This document shows positions 50,306 to 58,735 of a stretch of DNA of 64,000 nt, in pieces. The position numbers and the translations under genes were made by a program. The notes under the pieces are model-generated. The model was given only the letters and a program-made list of their open reading frames with translations. It did no database searches and had not been told where the DNA came from. The first letter of the stretch is position 1, and each line of letters starts with the position of its first letter. The stretch is from Rivibacter subsaxonicus (lineage in GTDB: Bacteria > Pseudomonadota > Gammaproteobacteria > Burkholderiales > Burkholderiaceae_C): assembly GCF_004217215.1 (NCBI RefSeq), contig NZ_SHKP01000006.1, positions 558,001 to 622,000 of the forward strand, written 5' to 3'.

Positions 50306-51210
50306 TTCGACCGGCCTCGCAGCGACGGCAGGCGCGCGAGCGCGGAGTCCAAGCCGATCACCATCGCCAGCGCCACCATGAACAGGACGATGCCGGAGAA
50401 GCCGTGCAGGAAGCCTTGCCCGGCACCATCGCCAAGGTACCAGGTGATCAGTGCAAGCACGACCACACGCACGACGTTCGCCATGAAAGCGATCGGTGGC
50501 GTCAGCACTGCCAGCAGCGTGCTGCGCAGAACCGAGCCGTGACTCACCAGGTTGGCGTACAACAAGCCCATTGCCTCGAGCGTGAACATCGTCTGCAACC
50601 CCGCGCAGGCCTCGGTGACGAGGAGTTGGTATTGACCGATCGTGATCACGACGCCGGCCCGTCCTATGGGGTAGCCGAGCAAGTCGAGCAGCCACGTCGC
50701 AACCTGCGACACGGCCTGCTTCATCGGGCCGGTGATCGCCAGCACGAAGTCCAGCGGTAGCGGCAAGGCAAACAGCGTGAAGAGCACCGGAAACCAGCTC
50801 GCTCGCAACGCTGCCGGTCCTTTCAGGATCAGCAGCACGGCCGCGAGGATCATCATCAGCGACACCAGTGACAGCCGCACGTCGTAGGCCTGCCCCAGCA
50901 CGAACAGCAGCAAGCCCGCGCAGAAGAGAGCGCCGCCAAGCACCGTTGCCGGTGCGGCTGGCAGAGCGAAGAGGTACACGCGCCGCCGATACAGCAGGAA
51001 CGCGGAAACCGCGAGGATGAACGGCTCGTGCCCCTGGGCGGCGTCGGCCCGCATGGCGGCCGGCCAGTCCCACATGAGCGAGAGGACCAGTAGCGCAAAG
51101 CCGGTCGCGAGAATCGCGGCGGGGGCCCAGTCGGCGCGGGGTGGAATGGCGTCGACCGGCGTCGGTAGGGTGCCCGGATTGATCAGCGTTCGACCCACCA
51201 GCGAGTTCAT
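50302..51210 (-). CDS. Exosortase, XrtB-like
   Basis: A multi-spanning membrane transpeptidase (302 aa) thought to cleave PEP-CTERM anchors. About eight hydrophobic segments. The catalytic Cys is in VTEACAGLQTMFTLEAMG, the Arg in FMANVVRVVVLALITWY and the His in GFLHGFSGIVLF, the expected triad order. The EpsI partner next door suggests the XrtB type. ATG 51210 was used; the upstream frame to 51306 looks non-coding. Confidence 0.85.
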   Translation of the reverse strand: MNSLVGRTLINPGTLPTPVDAIPPRADWAPAAILATGFALLVLSLMWDWPAAMRADAAQGHEPFILAVSAFLLYRRRVYLFALPAAPATVLGGALFCAGLLLFVLGQAYDVRLSLVSLMMILAAVLLILKGPAALRASWFPVLFTLFALPLPLDFVLAITGPMKQAVSQVATWLLDLLGYPIGRAGVVITIGQYQLLVTEACAGLQTMFTLEAMGLLYANLVSHGSVLRSTLLAVLTPPIAFMANVVRVVVLALITWYLGDGAGQGFLHGFSGIVLFMVALAMVIGLDSALARLPSLRGRSK

Positions 51211-51238
51211 GGTGTTCGCCGGCTGCTTGGGCAGACGT

Positions 51239-52279
51239 TCAGCGCGGCACGGAAGCAGACGGCCCTGCCAGGGGCGCCGAAGCGGCGCTCCTGGCAAAGG
51301 TGCCACCGTAGCTCACCTGGGCCGCCTGGCGCAGTCTCTTCATCTCGTCTGCGACAAGCTGTCGCTTGCGCTCCGCCAGGAGAAACTCGGTGATGGCCGG
51401 GGCGGCAGTGCGCCGATCCACTGGTGCAGCGTGGGCGTAAATGATCGTGAAGATCCGTGCGCCACCTGCCTGCGGGAACAGCCTTGACTGTCCCGGTTCG
51501 GCGGATGCGAGCGGCTCGAGCAGGACCATTGGCAAGTCCTCGGCCGCCTGTACGAACTGACGGGAAGCCGGCCGGAACCCCGCTTCCTTCAAAGCGCGAA
51601 CAAGTTCGTCGGCACCTCGCGATCGGAGGGCGATTGCCTTCGCCTCCTTGATCTGCGCATCGGACGCTTCGATGGCAGTTTCCTGCAGAACATACAGGCG
51701 TCGCTGCGCGAACAGGCCGGGACGACTGTCGTAGTACCGATCGATCTCGTCGCTGGTCGATCCACCAGCCTTGGCGGCGATTCGATCGTGGTGGGCGCGT
51801 GCCAGCAGTTCTCGTTCGGTCGCATGCTTCGACTGGATTACAAGCGGGTCGCTCGCCAACCCCTGTTCGCGGGCAGCCTGACTGGCGACTTCCTGGTCGA
51901 TCAGCGCTTCAAGCACGCGCTGGGCCGAGGCTTCGCCGGCTGTTGCCAGGAGCCGCGGTTGGCGCGCCAGAACGGCCTGGACCTGGTGCACCGAGACGTC
52001 TTCGCCGTTGACGCGCGCAGCCACCTGCGATTCGGGAACGGCGCCGTCCTCGCGGCACCCCGCGACGAGGACGCCGAACACCAGTGCCCACAGCAGGGGG
52101 CGCGAAGGATTCTGTTGAACGGTGAGACGTCGACCAGATCGATCAAACGCTAGGGCGCAAGCCCCGTTGCTCGAACCGATGCCCGCTCGGCGGGTCGGAA
52201 ACGGGCCACTGCGACCAGCAACAGCGCCACGAACCCACGCGACAAGAAGACGCCGATCCCGAATGTGATACGGCGCCAC
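51239..52279 (-). CDS. EpsD-like peptidyl-prolyl isomerase lipoprotein, start unclear
   Basis: Membrane-anchored SurA/PpiC-like protein of the EpsD family. A lipoprotein signal (LLWALVFGVLVAGC, lipobox Cys at 52055-52057) precedes AARVNGEDVSVHQVQAVLA and LEALIDQEVASQAAREQGLA. No ATG, GTG or TTG lies in frame just before the signal. The nearest is GTG 52279, which adds about 55 unlikely residues, while a TTG at 52146 sits in a different frame. A frameshift near 52110-52140, a CTG start (52084-52089 region) or sequence error are possible. Mature protein is about 270 aa. Confidence 0.65.
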   Translation of the reverse strand: MAPYHIRDRRLLVAWVRGAVAGRSGPFPTRRAGIGSSNGACALAFDRSGRRLTVQQNPSRPLLWALVFGVLVAGCREDGAVPESQVAARVNGEDVSVHQVQAVLARQPRLLATAGEASAQRVLEALIDQEVASQAAREQGLASDPLVIQSKHATERELLARAHHDRIAAKAGGSTSDEIDRYYDSRPGLFAQRRLYVLQETAIEASDAQIKEAKAIALRSRGADELVRALKEAGFRPASRQFVQAAEDLPMVLLEPLASAEPGQSRLFPQAGGARIFTIIYAHAAPVDRRTAAPAITEFLLAERKRQLVADEMKRLRQAAQVSYGGTFARSAASAPLAGPSASVPR

Positions 52280-52305
52280 CTTGCTGACGTTGACCGGCCA
52301 GGACG

Positions 52306-52839
52306 TCAGGCTTTGCCTCGTCGGGCTGCTGCCGCGCCGACACCGACCAAGCCGGCGAGCACAAGTCCGAGCAGCGCAGGTTCCGGCACAGGCGCGGCGA
52401 TCGTTGTTGCGATCATCCCGGCATATCCGACAGGGACGCTCCACAATCCAGGGTCCCTGCTCACGATGCTGTCGATCATGAGCGTGTAGGCCCCGCCGCT
52501 GAGGAGGCTGGCAAAACTAAAGGTCAGTGGATCGGAGTCTTCGCCGACGAGCGCGCTGTCCCGAAATAGCGAAACCTTGGTGACGTCGATGTCGAGCTTG
52601 TTGAAAAGCGTGTTGATCTCGAGCACGCCACCGAAGGACGTGGCCGCTGAACTCAGCGAGAAGGTATAGCAGTCGTGATGCGTGCCGTTGGTCGCCGCGG
52701 TGAAAGACTTGCCGAAAAGCTCGAGGCCCGGCGGGCCGAGCGTCACCCAATCGGTCGTGCTGTTGCAACTTGGCGCCGCCATCGCAGATGAAGCCCCAAG
52801 AGCTACCGCAATACCGGCCACAGCAGTTTTGAGTTTCAT
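52306..52839 (-). CDS. PEP-CTERM sorting substrate protein
   Basis: A 177-aa exported protein. The Sec signal MKLKTAVAGIAVALGASSAM ends near AAPSC. The body is a Thr/Ser-rich beta-type domain with HHDCYTFSL and FNKLDIDVTKVSLF, resembling the FxDxF class. The C-terminal sorting tail is PVPEPALLGLVLAGLVGVG followed by AAAARRGKA (PEP motif, helix, basic end). It is the likely target of the exosortase encoded beside it. Function is unknown. Confidence 0.88.
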   Translation of the reverse strand: MKLKTAVAGIAVALGASSAMAAPSCNSTTDWVTLGPPGLELFGKSFTAATNGTHHDCYTFSLSSAATSFGGVLEINTLFNKLDIDVTKVSLFRDSALVGEDSDPLTFSFASLLSGGAYTLMIDSIVSRDPGLWSVPVGYAGMIATTIAAPVPEPALLGLVLAGLVGVGAAAARRGKA

Positions 52840-53035
52840 GGCATCGATCCTCAGAGGCGCCAAGTTGGCAGTGCGCGAATGCAACCCTACCGTCACTAGT
52901 TGTTACGTGATTGTCGATCGTGCGAGTCGGCGCATGTCCCCCCGGATCATGTGGCTCACGCCGTAGCGCGGCGCACGGCTAGTGATCGGTTCTACGACTT
53001 GGTCGTGATCCGCGCTGGCTCAATGAGAGCCAGAA
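52840..53035. other. Intergenic region upstream of the PEP-CTERM gene
   Basis: No credible gene. It should hold the promoter of the PEP-CTERM gene on the minus strand (an AT-richer stretch TAGTTGTTACGTGATTGTC lies at about 52895-52915). Base composition is lower in GC than the flanks. No attachment-site repeat matching the tRNA-Arg 3' end was seen. Confidence 0.4.
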
Positions 53036-53056
53036 CAAGGGGCCAACGGCCCCTTG
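53036..53056 (-). terminator. Hairpin after the PIN-PhoH gene
   Basis: CAAGGGGCC / GGCCCCTTG with an AAC loop lies 22 bases after the minus-strand stop at 53079. The tail on the minus strand is GTTCTGGCTCTC, so it is a weak intrinsic terminator. Confidence 0.65.
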
Positions 53057-53078
53057 CTCCGAGCGGCAGAGCACGCCT

Positions 53079-54743
53079 CTACAGCACGTCTGACGCGTAG
53101 TCCGCGAGCCGGGAGCGCTCGCCGCGGGCCAGCGTGACATGCCCACTGTGCGGCCAGCCCTTGAAGCGGTCGACCGCATACGTCAGGCCCGAACTGCCCT
53201 CGGTAAGGTAGGGCGTGTCGATCTGCGCCAAGTTGCCCAGGCAGACGATCTTGGTGCCGGGGCCGGCGCGCGTGATCAACGTCTTCATCTGCTTGGGCGT
53301 CAGGTTCTGCGCCTCGTCGATGATCACGTACTTGTTGAGGAAGGTACGCCCGCGCATGAAGTTCAGGCTCTTGATCTTGATCTTGCTGCGCACCAGGTCG
53401 TTGGTCGCGGCGCGGCCCCATTCGCCGGCACCGTTGTCGTTGCGCGCCAGCACCTCGAGGTTGTCGTCGAGCGCACCCATCCAGGGCCCCATCTTTTCTT
53501 CCTCGGTACCGGGCAGGAAGCCGATGTCCTCGCCCACCGGCACCGTCACGCGGGTGACGATGATCTCGGTGTAGCGGCGCTCGTCGAGCACCTGGCTCAG
53601 GCCAGCTGCCAGCGTCATCAGCGTCTTGCCGGTGCCGGCGGTGCCGGTCAGCGTGATGAAGTCGCAGTCCGGGTCCATCAGCAGATTCAGCGCGAAGTTC
53701 TGCTCACGGTTGCGCGTGGTCACGCCCCAGACCGCGTTCTTGGCGTGCGAGTAGTCCTTCAGGGTCTTGAGAACCGCGCTCTTGCCGGTGATCTCGGTGA
53801 CCTTGGCGTAGAGGGGTGCCGCGCCAGGGGTCTCGAGGTAGACGAATTGGTTGATCATCAGCGCCGGCACCAGCGGCCCGGCGACCCGGTAGAAGGTGTG
53901 ATTGCCCTGCTGCCAGCTCTCCATGGTCTTGCCATGGCGGTCCCAGAAGTCGGCCGGCAGCGGCAGCACGCCGGTGTAGAGCAGGTCGCCGTCCTCGAGC
54001 GTCTTGTCGTTGAAGTAGTCCTCGGCCGCCAGGCCGAGCGCGCGCGCCTTGACGCGCATGTTGATGTCCTTGGACACCAGCACCACCTCCCGCTGCGGCT
54101 GCTGCTCGCGCAGGCTCTGGACCACGCCGAGGATCTGGTTGTCGGCCTTGCCCTGCGGTAGCCCGGCCGGAAGCTTGGCGTCGAGGAACTGGGTCTGGAA
54201 GAACAGCTTGCCGCCGGCCTCGCGGCGGCCGGTCTTGGCCAGCGGGATGCCGGCGGCCGGGTCGAACTTGCTGTCGGTGGCCAGCGCATCGAGCTCGCGG
54301 CTGACCTGGCGCACGTTGCGCGAGACCTCGCTCATGCCCTTCTTGTGGCCGTCGAGTTCCTCGAGCGTGATCATCGGCAGGTAGATGTCGTGTTCCTCGA
54401 AGCGGAACAGCGACATCGGGTCGTGCATCAGCACGTTGGTATCGAGCACGAACAGCTTGGCCGGGCCGCTGGTGCGCGGCTTGCGGGGCTTGGGTTCGGG
54501 GCTGCGTGCGGCCGTGGGGCGGACGTAGGTGGTGTTGGCCGCTGGGGCGCGGCTCGCCGCCGTCGGCGTGGCGGGGTTGGGATCGAAGAGTTCGAGCAGC
54601 GCCGCGGGGGCGGTGTCGGCGGCCAGCGGTGGCGCCGATTGCACCGGGGCGGTGCGTTTGCCGGCCCTGGGCGCGGCCTGGGCGTCGAAATCGCTGGCGT
54701 GGAGGAGGGCGGCTTTCTTGGTGGGGGGCTTGGGCAGTGGCAT
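53079..54743 (-). CDS. PIN-PhoH fusion protein (PhoH2-type RNase/ATPase)
   Basis: A 554-aa protein. The N-terminal 95 residues are low-complexity Ala/Pro/Lys. A PIN nuclease-like domain follows (about 96-240; LFVLDTNVLMHDPMSLF, ITLEELDGHKKG). The C-terminal PhoH ATPase has Walker A GTAGTGKTLMTLAAG near 366 and Walker B KYVIIDEAQNLTPKQM. PhoH2-type PIN-PhoH proteins unwind and cleave RNA in mycobacteria. ATG 54743 was chosen because an intrinsic terminator ends at 54760, so the longer frame to 54761 would start inside it. Confidence 0.88.
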   Translation of the reverse strand: MPLPKPPTKKAALLHASDFDAQAAPRAGKRTAPVQSAPPLAADTAPAALLELFDPNPATPTAASRAPAANTTYVRPTAARSPEPKPRKPRTSGPAKLFVLDTNVLMHDPMSLFRFEEHDIYLPMITLEELDGHKKGMSEVSRNVRQVSRELDALATDSKFDPAAGIPLAKTGRREAGGKLFFQTQFLDAKLPAGLPQGKADNQILGVVQSLREQQPQREVVLVSKDINMRVKARALGLAAEDYFNDKTLEDGDLLYTGVLPLPADFWDRHGKTMESWQQGNHTFYRVAGPLVPALMINQFVYLETPGAAPLYAKVTEITGKSAVLKTLKDYSHAKNAVWGVTTRNREQNFALNLLMDPDCDFITLTGTAGTGKTLMTLAAGLSQVLDERRYTEIIVTRVTVPVGEDIGFLPGTEEEKMGPWMGALDDNLEVLARNDNGAGEWGRAATNDLVRSKIKIKSLNFMRGRTFLNKYVIIDEAQNLTPKQMKTLITRAGPGTKIVCLGNLAQIDTPYLTEGSSGLTYAVDRFKGWPHSGHVTLARGERSRLADYASDVL

Positions 54744-54759
54744 GGACTTCGGCGACCTC

Positions 54760-54794
54760 AAAAAAGAAAAAGCCGCACAGTCACCTGTGCGGCT
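54760..54794 (-). terminator. Strong terminator between bcp and the PIN-PhoH gene, possible attenuator
   Basis: On the minus strand AGCCGCACAG-GTGA-CTGTGCGGCT forms a perfect 10-base stem followed by TTTTTCTTTTTT-like sequence (forward AAAAAAGAAAAA). It lies 17 bases before the PIN-PhoH start and 139 bases after the peroxiredoxin stop. It may end the peroxiredoxin message or act in the PIN-PhoH leader. Confidence 0.9.
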
Positions 54795-54932
54795 TGCTCG
54801 GATGCGGTGAGAAGAGACTGCTCTCAGGCATGAAATCCATTATGCACATTGCGTGCCGGGCCAACGTGACGTCGCCCTGGCCGTCGCGCGGAAATCACGC
54901 CGGTGAAAACCCCGGCGCGAAAACGCTTGCCT

Positions 54933-55439
54933 TCAGGCCGCGGCTGCCTGCGGTGCCGGAATGGGAGCGCCCTTCTTGATGGCCTTGACCGCCTGCAGCA
55001 CCTCGTCGACATGCCCCGCAACCTTGATGCCGCGCCATTCGGCGACCAGCACGCCCTTGGGGTCGATGAGGAAGGTGCTGCGTTCGATGCCCTTGACCTT
55101 CTTGCCGTACATGATCTTGTTCTTGACCACGCCGAACATGTGGCAGAGCTTCTCTTCGGTGTCGGCGACCAGTTCGAAGGGCAGCTCAAGGTTCTGCTTG
55201 AACTTGTCGTGCGAGGCCATGTTGTCGCGCGAGACGCCAAACACGACGGCTCCGGCCTTGACAAACTCCTTGTGCTTGTCGCGGAACTGCATGGCCTCGG
55301 TGGTGCAGCCGGGGGTGTTGTCCTTCGGATAGAAGTACAGCACGACGGTCTGGCCCAAATAGGCCTGCGGCGTGAACGTCACACCGCCGGTGGCCTTCGC
55401 TTCGAACTCGGGGAGGGATTTGTTGAGTGCGGGCGTCAT
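54933..55439 (-). CDS. bcp: Thiol peroxiredoxin (Bcp/PrxQ family)
   Basis: Reduces H2O2 and organic peroxides (168 aa). The peroxidatic Cys is in PKDNTPGCTTEAMQFRD near residue 45. In E. coli Bcp the resolving Cys lies five residues later; here that position is Met. A Cys in EEKLCHMFGVV, conserved in E. coli Bcp, remains and may serve instead. The C-terminal PIPAPQAAAA is a short Ala-rich tail. Start ATG 55439; it is alone or transcribed with the PIN-PhoH gene. Confidence 0.93.
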   Translation of the reverse strand: MTPALNKSLPEFEAKATGGVTFTPQAYLGQTVVLYFYPKDNTPGCTTEAMQFRDKHKEFVKAGAVVFGVSRDNMASHDKFKQNLELPFELVADTEEKLCHMFGVVKNKIMYGKKVKGIERSTFLIDPKGVLVAEWRGIKVAGHVDEVLQAVKAIKKGAPIPAPQAAAA

Positions 55440-55583
55440 GAAGGATGCTGCAGGTTATGACCGGTCAAGAACACGTTGAAGGTCAACCCCGAATTATAAA
55501 TGCATGCGGCGGGTCGGCCTCCACCCCTGCGGGGGTTTGTCTCTTCGGCGCCGTGTCTGCGGGCTGCCGTGGCATCGGGCCGT

Positions 55584-55964
55584 TCAGACCGACTCCATGA
55601 CGAGCGCCGCCACCACCGGCCGGCCTTCAGTCACCAGCACGTTGAAGGTGCGGCAGGCGGTGCGGCTGTCCATGGTCTCGACGCCGATGCCGCGCTCGAT
55701 CAGGCTGCGCAGCAACTGCGGACGCGCGAAGCGCATCCGGCTGCCGCTGCCAAACAGCACCAGTTCGGGCTTCAGTGCCGCAATCTGCTCGAAGTGCGCG
55801 GCCTCCAACGCCTCGAAGCTGGCCGGCGCCCAGTCGACCACCTCGCCCTGCCATGGCAGCAGCACGCTGCGACGCCATTCGCGCTCGCCGACGCGCAGGC
55901 CGTCCGGGCCGTAGAAGCTGATCAGGTTGAGATGCGGCGCGACACGCTCGGGCTGGAATTTCAT
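55584..55964 (-). CDS. Mth938-domain (DUF498) protein
   Basis: A 126-aa protein of the Mth938/NDUFAF3-like fold. MKFQPERVAPHLNLISFYGP, LPWQGEVVDWAPASFEAL, LFGSGSRMRFARPQLLRSLI and ERGIGVETMDSRTACRTFNVL are typical. Eukaryotic relatives help assemble respiratory complex I; the bacterial role is unknown. ATG 55964 was chosen as the usual MKFQ start. It is divergent from alaA, with an AT-rich patch (TGTGGTTAAATTCTAGC) at about 56019 that may be a promoter. Confidence 0.82.
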   Translation of the reverse strand: MKFQPERVAPHLNLISFYGPDGLRVGEREWRRSVLLPWQGEVVDWAPASFEALEAAHFEQIAALKPELVLFGSGSRMRFARPQLLRSLIERGIGVETMDSRTACRTFNVLVTEGRPVVAALVMESV

Positions 55965-56133
55965 GGGCTGGGCAGGCATGCCGGGGCGCGACGGTGTGCT
56001 CCGGATGAGCACAAACCCCTGTGGTTAAATTCTAGCTTTCGGGTGTTCCCACGCCGCGCGGCAGGGCATGCAGCCCGGAGCCGATCTACAGCGCCGAACC
56101 TGCTCGGCGCGCCTGTCGTTGCGGAGCCCCGTC

Positions 56134-57363
56134 TTGAGCAAGCCGATCGTCAAATCCAGCAAGCTGGCCAACGTGGCCTACGACATCCGCGGGCCTGTCC
56201 TCGACAAGGCCCGCCAGATGGAGGACGAGGGCCAGAAGATCATCAAGCTCAATATCGGCAACGTGGCCGCGTTCGGGCTCGAACCGCCTGACGAGATCGT
56301 GCAGGACATGATCCGCAACCTGCCGCATGCCTCGGGCTACACCGACAGCAAGGGCCTGTTCGCGCCGCGCAAGGCGGTGGTGCACTACACGCAGCAGAAG
56401 GGCATTGCCGGCGTCACCGTCGATGACGTCTATCTCGGCAATGGCGCCTCCGAGCTGATCACGATGAGCATCAACGCGCTGCTCAACGACGGCGACGAGA
56501 TGCTGATTCCCTCGCCCGACTTCCCGCTCTACACCGCGGTGGTCGGCTTGTCGGGCGGCAAGCCGGTGCACTACGTCTGCGACGAGGCTTCCGACTGGAT
56601 GCCCGACATCGCCGACATGGCGGCCAAGATCACGCCGCGCACGCGCGGCATCGTGGTGATCAACCCCAACAACCCGACCGGCGCGCTCTATCCAGACAGC
56701 CTGCTGCTGCAGATCATCGAACTGGCGCGCAAGCACGATCTGGTGCTGTTCGTCGACGAGATCTACGACAAGACGCTCTACGACGGCCATCGCCACACCA
56801 GCATGGCCTCGCTCGCCGACGACGTGCTGTTCCTGACCTTCAACGGCCTGTCCAAGAACTACCGCGCCTGCGGCTATCGTGCCGGCTGGATGGTGGTCTC
56901 GGGTGCCAAGCGCGGCGCGCGCGATTTCATCGAGGGCCTGAACATGCTGGCCTCGCTGCGCCTGTGCTCCAACACGCCGGGGCAACTCGCGATCCAGACC
57001 GCGCTCGGCGGCTACCAGAGCATCGATGACCTGGTCGCGCCGACCGGCCGCCTCGGCCGCCAGCGCGATCTCGCCTACGAGCTGCTCACGCAGATCCCGG
57101 GTGTCAGCGTGGTCAAGCCCAAGGCCGCGCTCTACATGTTCCCGCGGCTCGATCCGAAGATGTACCCGATCGAGGACGACCAGCAGTTCGCCTACGAATT
57201 GCTGGCCGAGGAGAAGGTGCTGATCGTCCAAGGCACCGGCTTCAACTGGGCCAAGCCCGACCATTTCCGGCTCGTCTTCCTGCCCAACTCGGACGACCTG
57301 AGCGAGGCGATCGGGCGTATCGCTCGCTTCCTCGACCACTACCGCAAGCGTCACTCGGTCTGA
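56134..57363 (+). CDS. alaA: Alanine transaminase AlaA-like
   Basis: PLP aminotransferase (409 aa) that in E. coli makes alanine from pyruvate and glutamate. The start SKPIVKSSKLANVAYDIRGP, NPNNPTGALYPDSLL and the Schiff-base Lys near 241 in FNGLSKNYRACGYRAGWMV are present. YMFPRLDPKMYPIEDDQQFA fits AlaA. The TTG at 56134 with GGAG 8 bases before is the best start; the upstream frame looks non-coding. It is followed by hom and thrC. Confidence 0.93.
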   Translation: MSKPIVKSSKLANVAYDIRGPVLDKARQMEDEGQKIIKLNIGNVAAFGLEPPDEIVQDMIRNLPHASGYTDSKGLFAPRKAVVHYTQQKGIAGVTVDDVYLGNGASELITMSINALLNDGDEMLIPSPDFPLYTAVVGLSGGKPVHYVCDEASDWMPDIADMAAKITPRTRGIVVINPNNPTGALYPDSLLLQIIELARKHDLVLFVDEIYDKTLYDGHRHTSMASLADDVLFLTFNGLSKNYRACGYRAGWMVVSGAKRGARDFIEGLNMLASLRLCSNTPGQLAIQTALGGYQSIDDLVAPTGRLGRQRDLAYELLTQIPGVSVVKPKAALYMFPRLDPKMYPIEDDQQFAYELLAEEKVLIVQGTGFNWAKPDHFRLVFLPNSDDLSEAIGRIARFLDHYRKRHSV

Positions 57364-57406
57364 AGATCTTCATCCGCCGGCCGCGGCCGGCTCGCCAGCA
57401 GCGCAC

Positions 57407-58735
57407 ATGAAAGCAATCCAGTTGGGCCTCCTCGGGGCCGGCACCGTCGCCGGCGGCGTGGTGCAGGTTCTGCAACGCAACCAGGCCGAGATCCGGCGCC
57501 GCGCCGGGCGCGGCATCGAGATCGCGGCGGTCGCCGCGCGCGACGTCGCCAAGGCGCGGCATTCTCTCGGCGACTCGGTGCCGATCGGCGACGATTTCGA
57601 GGCCCTGGTGCGTCGGCCCGACATCGACATCGTGGTCGAACTGATCGGCGGCACCGAGCGTGCGCGCAGCCTGGTGCTGGCGGCCATCGCCGCCGGCAAG
57701 CCGGTGGTCACCGCCAACAAGGCGCTGCTCGCCGTGCACGGCACCGAGATCTTCGAGGCGGCGCGCGAGCGCGGCGTCGCGATCGGCTTCGAGGCCGCGG
57801 TGGCCGGCGGCATCCCGATCATCAAGTCGCTGCGCGAGGGGCTCTCGGCCAATCGCATCGAGTCGATCGCCGGCATCATCAACGGCACCACCAACTTCAT
57901 CCTCAGCGAGATGCGCTCGAAGGGGCTGGACTTCGATGTGGTGCTCAAGAAGGCGCAGGAACTCGGCTACGCCGAGGCCGACCCGGCCTTCGACATCGAG
58001 GGCGTCGACGCCGCTCACAAGGCGACGATCATGAGCGCCATCGCCTTCGGCACGCCGGTGCAGTTCGAACGCGCCCACATCGAGGGCATCTCCAAGCTGC
58101 AGGCGGCCGACATCCGCTACGCCGAACAGCTCGGCTACCGCATCAAGCTGCTCGGCATCACCAAGCGGCGCGACGACGTCGGCGGCATCGAACTGCGCGT
58201 GCACCCGACGCTGATCCCCGCGACCCGTCTGATCGCCAACGTCGAGGGCGCGATGAACGCGGTGCTGGTCAAGGGCGACGCGGTCGGCGCCACGCTGCAC
58301 TATGGCCGCGGCGCCGGCGCCGAGCCGACCGCCTCGGCGGTGATCGCCGACCTGGTCGACGTGACGCGCCTGATCACCGCCGATCCCGAGCATCGCGTGC
58401 CGCACCTGGCCTTCCAGCCCGATGCGCTGGCCGCGACCCAGGTGCTGCCGATCGCGCAGACCATCACTGCCTTCTACCTGCGGCTGACCGTGGCCGACGA
58501 GGCCGGCGTGCTGGCCAACCTGACGCGGATCCTGGCCGACCGTCGTATCTCGATCGATGCGGTGCTGCAGCGCCCGAATCACGAGGGTGGGGCCGACGGC
58601 GAGAACCAGACCGACCTGATCATCCTGACCCACGACACGCTCGAGGGCGACATGGACGCGGCGCTGGCGCTGATGCAGGCGCTGCCGACCGTGCTGGCGC
58701 CGATCGTCAAGCTGCGCAAGGAAGAACTCGCCTGA
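57407..58735 (+). CDS. hom: Homoserine dehydrogenase
   Basis: Reduces aspartate semialdehyde to homoserine (442 aa). The NAD(P) loop is LGLLGAGTVAGGVVQVL; SIAGIINGTTNFILSEM and GYAEADPAFDIEGVDAAHK form the catalytic domain. The C-terminal ACT domain (TVADEAGVLANLTRILADR) confers threonine feedback. It is the monofunctional type. Its stop overlaps the thrC ATG (TGATG). Confidence 0.96.
   Translation: MKAIQLGLLGAGTVAGGVVQVLQRNQAEIRRRAGRGIEIAAVAARDVAKARHSLGDSVPIGDDFEALVRRPDIDIVVELIGGTERARSLVLAAIAAGKPVVTANKALLAVHGTEIFEAARERGVAIGFEAAVAGGIPIIKSLREGLSANRIESIAGIINGTTNFILSEMRSKGLDFDVVLKKAQELGYAEADPAFDIEGVDAAHKATIMSAIAFGTPVQFERAHIEGISKLQAADIRYAEQLGYRIKLLGITKRRDDVGGIELRVHPTLIPATRLIANVEGAMNAVLVKGDAVGATLHYGRGAGAEPTASAVIADLVDVTRLITADPEHRVPHLAFQPDALAATQVLPIAQTITAFYLRLTVADEAGVLANLTRILADRRISIDAVLQRPNHEGGADGENQTDLIILTHDTLEGDMDAALALMQALPTVLAPIVKLRKEELA

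Noticed and set aside
52140-52300. A decayed membrane-protein fragment between the PEP-CTERM and EpsD genes
   Set aside because: A hydrophobic stretch appears in the frame after the PEP-CTERM stop, but it has no start and no family match.
49584-53078. A tRNA-Arg-integrated mobile island
   Set aside because: No integrase and no second copy of the tRNA 3' end were found; only position and composition hint at transfer.
57376-57391. GCCGGCCGCGGCCGGC palindrome between alaA and hom
   Set aside because: A 16-base perfect palindrome, but made only of G and C in a GC-rich gap; likely chance.
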